A stretch of DNA of 14,321 nt, taken from positions 1 through 14,321 of the forward strand of contig CAMLOU010000112.1 of NCBI GenBank assembly GCA_946481735.1, read 5' to 3'. This document shows, piece by piece, positions 9,402 through 14,321 of the stretch (positions within the stretch are counted from its first letter, which is position 1; the number at the start of each line of letters is the position of its first letter). Origin of the DNA: an uncultured Cellvibrio sp. (GTDB taxonomy: Bacteria > Pseudomonadota > Gammaproteobacteria > Pseudomonadales > Cellvibrionaceae). The position numbers and the translations under genes were made by a program. The notes under the pieces are model-generated. The model was not told where the DNA came from and did no database searches. It saw only the letters and a list, made by a program, of their open reading frames with translations.

Positions 9402-9429
9402 TTGCCAAATGAATCAATATTCATACAAT
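9402..9429 (+). promoter_or_regulatory. Candidate sigma-70 promoter of rpoH
   Basis: TTGCCA (9402-9407) and TACAAT (9424-9429) are separated by 16 bases; they match four and five of six consensus positions. It lies 45 bases after ftsX and about 120 bases before the rpoH ATG. Confidence 0.5.
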
Positions 9430-9475
9430 TTTTGCCCCAACCTACTGATTTAAAACAGTTTTACGCGACCGCTAT

Positions 9476-9502
9476 GGAACTTGTCAGTGCGTAGCACTCT
9501 AA
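9476..9502 (+). promoter_or_regulatory. Candidate sigma-E (RpoE) promoter of rpoH
   Basis: GGAACTT (9476-9482) is a full match to the sigma-E -35 element. TCTAA (9498-9502) follows after 15 bases and fits the TCTRA -10 form. The predicted start is near 9509, some 40 bases before the ATG. E. coli rpoH has an equivalent sigma-E promoter (P3). A second element reading TCTGA (9503-9507) sits just beyond but at a 20-base spacing, which is too long. Confidence 0.6.
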
Positions 9503-9511
9503 TCTGACTAA

Positions 9512-9520
9512 TGCTACACT
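9512..9520 (+). promoter_or_regulatory. Possible extended -10 element proximal to rpoH
   Basis: TGCTACACT is an extended -10 (TACACT at 9515-9520) without a recognisable -35 at normal spacing. It could be a third start point for rpoH. An inverted repeat, AGTGC-GTA-GCACT (9486-9498), lies just upstream, between the sigma-E elements. Confidence 0.35.
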
Positions 9521-9537
9521 CGGCCTACATCTTTATT

Positions 9538-9542
9538 GGAGG
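9538..9542 (+). promoter_or_regulatory. rpoH ribosome binding site
   Basis: GGAGG ends eight bases before the ATG at 9551. It decides the start: the in-frame TTG at 9536 would lie on top of the Shine-Dalgarno sequence, so the shorter protein beginning MSTSLQP is right. Confidence 0.85.
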
Positions 9543-9550
9543 TAACTTAC

Positions 9551-10405
9551 ATGAGCACAAGTCTGCAACCTATCGGCGTCCTTGCCCCGGGTGCAAACCT
9601 CAATGCCTATGTTCAGGGAGTCAGCAGCTTTCCGATCCTGACCGTCGAGCAGGAGCAGGAGTTAGCGGAGGATTTGTACTACAACGGCAATCTCGATGCA
9701 GCCCGCAAGCTGGTAATGGCCCACCTGCGCTTTGTGGTGCATATTGCCCGTTCCTACAACGGTTATGGCCTGCCACTGGGTGATCTGATCCAGGAAGGTA
9801 ATGTCGGCCTGATGAAAGCCGTGAAGCGCTTTAATCCCGAGAAAGGCGTGCGTCTGGTGTCCTTTGCGGTGCACTGGATCAAGGCTGAAATCCACGAATT
9901 TATCCTGCGCAACTGGCGCATCGTCAAGATCGCTACCACCAAGGCACAACGTAAATTGTTCTTTAACCTGCGCGGCGCCAAGAAGCGTCTGGCCTGGTTG
10001 AGTAACGACGAAGCGGCCGCTGTGGCCGAGGATCTGGGCGTAGACATCAAGCACGTGCGCGAGATGGAAGGTCGTTTGGCCTCTTATGATGCCGCCTTTG
10101 ATGCCAGCGACGATGACGATGACGAAAGCTACGTCGCACCGGCGCACTACCTGGAAGACAATCGTTATAACCCGGCTTCGCAATTGGAAGCGGCTGACTG
10201 GGAAGAAACCAGTGTCAACAGCCTTGAGCTTGCCATGGAAAAACTGGATGACCGCAGCCGTACTATTCTGCAACGTCGCTGGTTGAACGATGACAAAGCA
10301 ACCTTGCATGATCTGGCTGCTGAATATGGTGTTTCCGCCGAGCGTATTCGTCAGCTGGAAAAAAATGCGATGAACAAGGTTAAGAACATGATGCTGGAAG
10401 CCTGA
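9551..10405 (+). CDS. rpoH: RNA polymerase heat-shock sigma factor RpoH (sigma-32)
   Basis: Directs RNA polymerase to chaperone and protease genes during heat shock. The 284 residues show region 2 ([16 protein letters not shown], then [21 protein letters not shown] and the [19 protein letters not shown] core). The RpoH box QRKLFFNLR (133-141) separates sigma-32 from other sigma-70 proteins. Region 4.2 has its helix-turn-helix at about 250-280 ([19 protein letters not shown]). An acidic run DASDDDDDE lies in the linker near residues 182-190. The gene follows ftsYEX as in E. coli and Pseudomonas and has its own promoters upstream, including a likely sigma-E one. A predicted hairpin puts its ribosome site and AUG in pairing range (see findings). 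Transcription ends at the terminator at 10429-10456. Confidence 0.97.
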   Translation: MSTSLQPIGVLAPGANLNAYVQGVSSFPILTVEQEQELAEDLYYNGNLDAARKLVMAHLRFVVHIARSYNGYGLPLGDLIQEGNVGLMKAVKRFNPEKGVRLVSFAVHWIKAEIHEFILRNWRIVKIATTKAQRKLFFNLRGAKKRLAWLSNDEAAAVAEDLGVDIKHVREMEGRLASYDAAFDASDDDDDESYVAPAHYLEDNRYNPASQLEAADWEETSVNSLELAMEKLDDRSRTILQRRWLNDDKATLHDLAAEYGVSAERIRQLEKNAMNKVKNMMLEA

Positions 10406-10428
10406 TCCAGTTCATGTAATTAACCTTC

Positions 10429-10456
10429 AAAAGCCGCGCCAGTGCGCGGCTTTTTT
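10429..10456 (+). terminator. Rho-independent terminator of rpoH
   Basis: GCCGCGC (10433-10439) pairs with GCGCGGC (10444-10450) around the loop CAGT. Four further A-T pairs lie at the base, and a run of six T ends the element. It begins 24 bases after the rpoH stop and is the strongest terminator in the window. Confidence 0.93.
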
Positions 10457-10505
10457 ATTGCCACACCAACCCGCCAATAACCAAAAACAACGTCGAGAAG
10501 CACCC

Positions 10506-10883
10506 ATGGGACAATGGCTATTATTTTGTGCCGCACTCAGCGGATTCCTCGCCGTCGGTCTCGGCGCATTTGCCGCCCACGGCTTAAAAGCCCGTTTAGC
10601 GCCGGAGATGCTCGCCGTCTTTCAAACCGGTGTGCAATACCAGATGTATCACGCACTGGCCTTGCTGGGGATTGTGGCCCTGTTGAAATGTGTCGGCCAC
10701 AATATCTGGCTGCAAACCGGCGGCATTCTGTTTATCATCGGCACCCTGTTGTTCAGCGGCAGCCTTTATGGCCTAGCCCTCGGTGGTCCGCGTCTCCTCG
10801 GCCCGATTACACCATTAGGCGGTGTATGCTTTTTATTAGGCTGGCTCTCATTACTGGTAGCCGCCATAAAATTAAAACTCTGA
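10506..10883 (+). CDS. DUF423 family small membrane protein (YgdD-like)
   Basis: A 125-residue inner-membrane protein with four predicted helices (about 5-24, 44-62, 68-88 and 97-122). Family marks are the opening [18 protein letters not shown], the [14 protein letters not shown] segment, and the [11 protein letters not shown] and GPITPLGG motifs, all typical of DUF423 (YgdD in E. coli, about 131 residues). Biochemical function is unknown. The ATG at 10506 is preferred over an in-frame TTG at 10458, because the extra 16 residues are hydrophilic and unlike the family and would begin just after the terminator. GAG at 10495-10497 is a modest ribosome site. It lies 41 bases before trmB on the same strand, so the two may be co-transcribed. 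Confidence 0.88.
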   Translation: MGQWLLFCAALSGFLAVGLGAFAAHGLKARLAPEMLAVFQTGVQYQMYHALALLGIVALLKCVGHNIWLQTGGILFIIGTLLFSGSLYGLALGGPRLLGPITPLGGVCFLLGWLSLLVAAIKLKL

Positions 10884-10924
10884 ACAGCAGATTTTCTTTT
10901 CCCTTATCCCTGAAAACCTTATCC

Positions 10925-11656
10925 ATGCCTATCGATACCAAGCTCGACGACCAACCGACCTTCGAGATCAAACCCGAATTCAAACCTAAATCCATCCGCA
11001 GTTTTGTGATTCGTGCCGGGCGTATTACCCTCGGCCAGAAAGCGGCCTTTGACCAGTGGTGGCCGAGTTACGGACTGAGTTTGCATGCTGGACTGCTAAA
11101 TCTCGCGGACACATTTCAGCGCGAAGCGCCGACGGTTCTGGAGATTGGTTTTGGTATGGGCGATTCGTTACTGGAGATGGCGCGCAACGAGCCGGATAAA
11201 AACTTCATCGGTATCGAAGTCCATCCGCCCGGTGTGGGCCGCCTGATTAATCAGGCTGGCAAGGAAGGATTAGCCAATTTACGCGTGTTTATGGCGGATG
11301 CCATGGATGTGCTGGAAGACTGCATTCCCGATGCCAGCCTGGCGCGTCTGCAACTGTATTTCCCCGACCCGTGGCACAAGAAAAAGCATCATAAACGCCG
11401 GATTGTGCAACCGGCTTTCGTACAAAAAATCCGTCAGAAATTAATCCCGGGTGGCGTATTTCACCTCGCCACAGATTGGCAAAACTATGCCGAGCATATG
11501 TTAGAGGTGATGAGCCAGGCGGAAGGTTTTGGCAACCTGTCCGAGACCGGTGATTATTCACCGCGACCGATCTATCGCCCTGTCACAAAATTTGAAAAGC
11601 GCGGCGAGCGCCTGGGTCACGGTGTATGGGATTTGTTATTCCAACGCCTGAACTAA
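10925..11656 (+). CDS. trmB: tRNA (guanine(46)-N7)-methyltransferase TrmB
   Basis: SAM-dependent enzyme that makes m7G46 in the variable loop of tRNAs. The 243 residues (E. coli, 239) include the conserved [18 protein letters not shown] opening (30-47), the SAM-binding EIGFGMGDS (73-81), [10 protein letters not shown] (96-105), the family signature [20 protein letters not shown] (144-163), [11 protein letters not shown], and the C-terminal [12 protein letters not shown] (221-232). The frame is open upstream to 10514, overlapping the DUF423 gene, but that part has no similarity. The ATG at 10925 gives the normal length. There is no clear Shine-Dalgarno sequence before it, so translational coupling or a leader effect is possible. 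No terminator is visible between trmB and the first OmpA-like gene. Confidence 0.96.
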   Translation: MPIDTKLDDQPTFEIKPEFKPKSIRSFVIRAGRITLGQKAAFDQWWPSYGLSLHAGLLNLADTFQREAPTVLEIGFGMGDSLLEMARNEPDKNFIGIEVHPPGVGRLINQAGKEGLANLRVFMADAMDVLEDCIPDASLARLQLYFPDPWHKKKHHKRRIVQPAFVQKIRQKLIPGGVFHLATDWQNYAEHMLEVMSQAEGFGNLSETGDYSPRPIYRPVTKFEKRGERLGHGVWDLLFQRLN

Positions 11657-11793
11657 TTTGCTATCGTGCGCGCAATTCAATGATAACAATGAAAGGGATA
11701 TCAGGATCTATGCGTTGGTTGTGCGCGAAGGCCCTTCCGCTCAACGCTTTTTGCATCAGTTTTGCAAACAACCGGCGCTTAAAATTGCCGGCC

Positions 11794-11805
11794 AATCGCG
11801 CGATT
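11794..11805. repeat. 12-bp perfect palindrome in the leader of the first OmpA-like gene
   Basis: AATCGCGCGATT is a perfect palindrome 31 bases before the ATG. A TAAAAT hexamer (11780-11785) that could be a -10 lies just upstream, without a good -35. A further inverted repeat TTTGCA/TGCAAA (11750-11755 and 11763-11768) lies farther upstream. Regulator-site or chance cannot be separated from this single copy. Confidence 0.4.
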
Positions 11806-11823
11806 AATGACCCAGCTATTTTC

Positions 11824-11830
11824 AAAGGAG
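11824..11830 (+). promoter_or_regulatory. Ribosome binding site of the first OmpA-like gene
   Basis: AAAGGAG is a strong Shine-Dalgarno sequence six bases before the ATG at 11837. It excludes the in-frame ATG at 11807 as start and puts the signal peptide at the N-terminus. Confidence 0.88.
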
Positions 11831-11836
11831 AACGAA

Positions 11837-12874
11837 ATGGCGAACAAACAACTTCTGGTTTCTGCGCTCATTGCAGCTGCCGCCCTTCCCTTCACAGCCA
11901 ATGCCCAGGACCACAAACTGGAGCTGCATCTCGGTGCCGGTCGCACCTTTTTTGAAGAGCCCCTGGAAAATGCCAATCATCTGAATCTTGGCCTGGGTTA
12001 CGTGCTCAATGAGCGGTGGACACTCGATGCGATTGCCAGTGGTTACAGTACCGATACCGAAACCGGCGCAATTGAAATTGATGGCCGTCAGTACCGCCTG
12101 GATCTGCTGTACCACCTGGACACCGTCAATGTGTGGCGGCCTTACCTGGCCTTCGGCATAGGAGACCAGGAGCGCGAAGCCGACGGCACTGAAGGTGTTC
12201 GCGATACCCTGTTGAACTTGGGCGCCGGCGCCAAGCGCCGCCTGGGCAACAATTGGGAATTCCGTACGGACGTACGCGCGTTTAACAGCCTTGATGAAGA
12301 ATATACCGATGTAGCATTGAACCTCGGTATCAGTTATCTGTTCGGTGCCAAACCCGTTAAAAAAGCCCCGACACCTGCACCCGTGGTTGCTACCACACCA
12401 GAAGCTGACAGCGATGGCGATGGGGTGCTGGACTCGCAAGACAAATGCCCCGGCACTGCTCGCCAGTACAAGGTCGATGCCGACGGTTGCCCGATGAAAT
12501 TAACCGAGACAGTTTCCGTTAATCTGGCTGTGAAATTTGACACCAACAGTGCGGTCGTCAAAGAAGAATACATGGCCGATATCAACAATCTGGCCACCTT
12601 CATGAACCAATACGCCAATACCGTCGTTACCGTTGAAGGTCACACGGACAGCAGCGGTTCCGATGCGTATAACAAAGCCTTATCGCAACGCCGTGCCGAC
12701 GCAGTGCGTGAGGTGCTGGTGCAGCGCATGGGGATTGAAGCAGATCGTGTGACGGCGGTCGGTTACGGTGAAGAACGCCCGGTTGCGAACAATGAGTCCG
12801 CAGCAGGTCGCGAACAGAATCGTCGTGTCGTCGGCGCAGTATCAACCAAAATTACCACCACTGAAACACGCTGA
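11837..12874 (+). CDS. OmpA/OprF-family outer membrane protein, copy 1
   Basis: A 345-residue outer membrane protein anchoring the envelope to peptidoglycan. Residues 1-23 are a signal peptide (cleavage after ANA, mature start QDHKLEL). Residues about 24-170 form an OmpA-type eight-stranded beta-barrel of alternating strands, ending in GISYLFGA. A proline-alanine hinge (172-189) leads to a thrombospondin-3-like calcium-binding repeat (D191-x-D193-x-D195...D199...D202). C204 and C218 nearby may form a disulphide. The OmpA C-terminal domain (about 226-335) has VEGHTDSSGSDAYNKALSQR with D271 and R286, the pair that contacts diaminopimelate in E. coli OmpA. It is followed in tandem by a paralogue at 13106. 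It is not clear which of the two is the main OmpA of the cell. Confidence 0.93.
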   Translation: MANKQLLVSALIAAAALPFTANAQDHKLELHLGAGRTFFEEPLENANHLNLGLGYVLNERWTLDAIASGYSTDTETGAIEIDGRQYRLDLLYHLDTVNVWRPYLAFGIGDQEREADGTEGVRDTLLNLGAGAKRRLGNNWEFRTDVRAFNSLDEEYTDVALNLGISYLFGAKPVKKAPTPAPVVATTPEADSDGDGVLDSQDKCPGTARQYKVDADGCPMKLTETVSVNLAVKFDTNSAVVKEEYMADINNLATFMNQYANTVVTVEGHTDSSGSDAYNKALSQRRADAVREVLVQRMGIEADRVTAVGYGEERPVANNESAAGREQNRRVVGAVSTKITTTETR

Positions 12875-13105
12875 ATTCTTTTATCCGTTTCAGCGCAGGC
12901 GACAAGGACGTCGCACAATTGTTATTGCAATTCCAGAGATAATTTCTCAAATACTTCCCCGGCTGCATGTATTTATGTGTGAGCACAAACAGACGTTGTT
13001 TTATCAAAATGCCTTAATGCCCCGCATATTTACAGCTACATCCGCACCGGACCTACCTCAAACCTCGTTGTTAAATTTCACTCGCTATTGCTTAAGGAGT
13101 AACAA
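12875..13105 (+). other. Gap between the two OmpA-like genes
   Basis: These 231 bases show no gene I can support. There are two small hairpins: GCGAC (12899-12903) with GTCGC (12910-12914), and AATTG (12917-12921) with CAATT (12928-12932). Neither is followed by a T-run, so no intrinsic terminator is evident. GATAAT (12938-12943) resembles a -10 box but lacks a -35 partner. The second gene could have its own promoter here, but the evidence is thin. Confidence 0.4.
13094..13099 (+). promoter_or_regulatory. Ribosome binding site of the second OmpA-like gene
   Basis: AAGGAG lies six bases before the ATG at 13106, the same spacing as in the first copy, and supports this start. Confidence 0.88.
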
Positions 13106-14158
13106 ATGGCAAACCCATCGGCGAAAGTTCTTACCTTATCTGCACTGATTGCCGCTGCCAGTACCGGTGTCAGCGCACAAGATCACACTGCAGAAATCAA
13201 CCTCGGCATTGGCCGCATCCTGTTCGGCAACGACCTGGATGACACCAACAACTACCACCTCGGTCTGGGTTTACCCATCACTGATCGCTGGACCCTGGAA
13301 GTGGTGGCTAACGAATATGACGCAGACATCGAGCAAACCGGTGTTGATGTACGCGGCACCCAGTATCGCCTCGATGCCCTTTATCATTTCGGCGATGACC
13401 AAAACTGGCGCCCCTACGCGGCCTTTGGTGCAGGCGATCAGCGCCTGAGCCCTGAGGGTGGCGATCCCAGCCATGAAACGCTGCTCAATGCCGGTCTCGG
13501 CCTGAAAAACCGTTTCGCACGCAATTGGGAATGGCGCACCGACGTGCGTTTGTTCAACAGCCTCGATGAGGAATACACCGATGTAGTATTCAGCACCGGT
13601 ATCAGCTTCCTGTTCGGTGCAGGCGAACCGCGCCGTGCAACCCCGGCACCGGAACCCGTTGCCGCACCGACCGTGATCGAAGAAGCTGACAGCGATGGCG
13701 ACGGCGTACTGGACTCCAAGGACAAATGCCCCGGCACCGCGCGCCAATACAAAGTGGACAGCGAAGGCTGTGTGCTGAAGTTGACGGAAACTGTATCGAT
13801 CAACCTTGCAGTGAAGTTCGATACCAACAGCGCCGTGGTGAAAGAAGAGTACATGTCTGATATCCGCGACCTCGCCACCTTCATGAACCAGTATGAAAAT
13901 ACCGAAGTTACGGTCGAAGGTCACACCGACAGCAGCGGCTCTGACGCCTACAACAAAACCCTGTCACAACGTCGCGCCAATTCCGTGCGTGATGTGTTGA
14001 TCCAACGCATGAACATTGAAGCGGATCGTGTGAAAGCCGTCGGTTTTGGCGAAGAGCGTCCGGTGGCGGATAACAATACCGTTGAAGGTCGCGAGCAAAA
14101 CCGTCGCGTTGTAGGTGCGGTTTCAACCCGTATTACGGTGAACGAAACACGCGATTGA
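13106..14158 (+). CDS. OmpA/OprF-family outer membrane protein, copy 2
   Basis: Paralogue of the preceding gene, 350 residues, with the same plan. It has a signal peptide (1-24, cleavage after VSA), a beta-barrel (25 to about 172), a proline-rich hinge (173-192), a TSP3-like repeat (D195, D197, D199, D203, D206) with C208 and C222, and an OmpA C-terminal domain with D275 and R290 in the peptidoglycan-binding positions. By my count about 82 percent of the final 125 residues match copy 1, while the barrel matches at roughly half of positions, the differences lying largely in the segments between conserved strands. The tandem order and shared sequence indicate local duplication. Both copies look complete, with no frameshift or lost key residue. 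Confidence 0.93.
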   Translation: MANPSAKVLTLSALIAAASTGVSAQDHTAEINLGIGRILFGNDLDDTNNYHLGLGLPITDRWTLEVVANEYDADIEQTGVDVRGTQYRLDALYHFGDDQNWRPYAAFGAGDQRLSPEGGDPSHETLLNAGLGLKNRFARNWEWRTDVRLFNSLDEEYTDVVFSTGISFLFGAGEPRRATPAPEPVAAPTVIEEADSDGDGVLDSKDKCPGTARQYKVDSEGCVLKLTETVSINLAVKFDTNSAVVKEEYMSDIRDLATFMNQYENTEVTVEGHTDSSGSDAYNKTLSQRRANSVRDVLIQRMNIEADRVKAVGFGEERPVADNNTVEGREQNRRVVGAVSTRITVNETRD

Positions 14159-14198
14159 TATGCAATGCGAGTTTGGCGTTAGGCCTTTTGTTTCGAAA

Positions 14199-14224
14199 CC
14201 CTCAAGTCAGGGATGACTTGAGGG
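14199..14224. repeat. Inverted repeat 1 of the 3' cluster
   Basis: CCCTCAAGTCA (14199-14209) and TGACTTGAGGG (14214-14224) are perfect complements, giving an 11-bp stem with the loop GGGA, 40 bases after the second OmpA gene. No T-run follows, so it is not a standard intrinsic terminator, though it could stabilise or end the transcript. Confidence 0.85.
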
Positions 14225-14263
14225 AGCTACAAGGATGATGCATTCGCCACATCCATGTAGCTC
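14224..14263. repeat. Inverted repeat 2 of the 3' cluster
   Basis: GAGCTACAAGGATG (14224-14237) and CATCCATGTAGCTC (14250-14263) pair at 13 of 14 positions around a 12-base loop. The unit starts directly where the first repeat ends, which suggests one composite element. Confidence 0.8.
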
Positions 14264-14286
14264 ACCCTGCGGGCAGCTTCGCTGTG

Positions 14287-14310
14287 CAAATTGACTGCCC
14301 TGTCAATTTG
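14287..14310. repeat. Inverted repeat 3 of the 3' cluster
   Basis: CAAATTGAC (14287-14295) and GTCAATTTG (14302-14310) form a perfect 9-bp stem with the loop TGCCCT. GGGCAG (14271-14276) can instead pair with CTGCCC (14295-14300), so alternative folds are possible. The window ends 11 bases later. Confidence 0.8.
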
Positions 14311-14321
14311 TCATGCGTTTT

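Noticed and set aside
9503..9507. TCTGA as the sigma-E -10 of rpoH
   Set aside because: It matches the consensus, but the 20-base gap from GGAACTT is too long; TCTAA at 9498-9502 fits better.
9662..10309. Antisense open frame of 215 codons over rpoH
   Set aside because: It has no recognisable domain, and rpoH on the other strand is certain; the open frame follows from codon bias of the sense gene.
10514..10924. Long upstream extension of the trmB frame through the DUF423 gene
   Set aside because: The extra 137 residues are arginine-rich with no family similarity, and the DUF423 frame is the real one. The extension is a frame shadow.
11626..11955. Small open frame between trmB and the first OmpA gene
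   Set aside because: It overlaps the end of trmB and the signal peptide of the OmpA gene, has no domain, and the strong ribosome site serves the OmpA frame.
13271..13924. Antisense open frame of 217 codons over the second OmpA gene
   Set aside because: It mirrors the coding frame of a certain gene, and a similar antisense frame exists over copy 1, as expected for shared codon use rather than a real gene.

Overview
The window looks like a chromosomal core region of a gammaproteobacterium. The gene order (mutM, coaD, rsmD, ftsY-ftsE-ftsX, rpoH, trmB) matches the arrangement known in Pseudomonas. The protein sequences and base composition suggest a relative such as Cellvibrio or another member of the Cellvibrionaceae. 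That genus guess comes from general resemblance and is not proven by the sequence.

Layout, left to right. Positions 1-342 hold the 3' end of recQ (HRDC domain), cut by the window edge. Next come a CPA2-type cation/proton antiporter with a cytoplasmic NAD-binding regulatory domain (428-2089), and an HDOD-GAF signalling protein (2207-3607). mutM (DNA glycosylase, 3886-4698) converges on coaD (coenzyme A synthesis, minus strand, 4735-5217). A small lipoprotein with a fibronectin-III-like fold (5466-5882) is divergent from coaD and converges on rsmD (minus strand, 5884-6498), with a single base between the stops. Divergent from rsmD is the ftsY-ftsE-ftsX operon (6579-9357), whose genes overlap by GTGA at both junctions. 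rpoH (9551-10405) follows after a promoter-rich gap and ends at a strong intrinsic terminator. A DUF423 membrane protein (10506-10883) and trmB (10925-11656) come next. Two tandem paralogous OmpA/OprF-type outer membrane proteins (11837-12874 and 13106-14158) close the gene content. The right edge (14199-14310) is a cluster of three strong inverted repeats that looks like a repetitive extragenic element.

Functionally, ftsY delivers ribosomes to the membrane, and ftsE/ftsX form the divisome ABC-type complex that controls septal wall hydrolases. rpoH encodes the heat-shock sigma factor. Its upstream region carries a sigma-70-like promoter and a good match to a sigma-E promoter, the same logic as in Escherichia coli, where envelope stress feeds the cytoplasmic heat-shock response. 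The two OmpA-like proteins tie the outer membrane to peptidoglycan. recQ, mutM, rsmD and trmB are housekeeping DNA or RNA maintenance genes.

I saw no transposase, phage gene, CRISPR array, tRNA or rRNA, and no coherent undescribed multigene system. The observations most worth a second look are regulatory or structural: the 3' inverted-repeat cluster, the rpoH promoter and leader, the inverted repeat that brackets the mutM promoter, and the diverging tandem OmpA pair. No gap without a gene exceeds about 280 bases.
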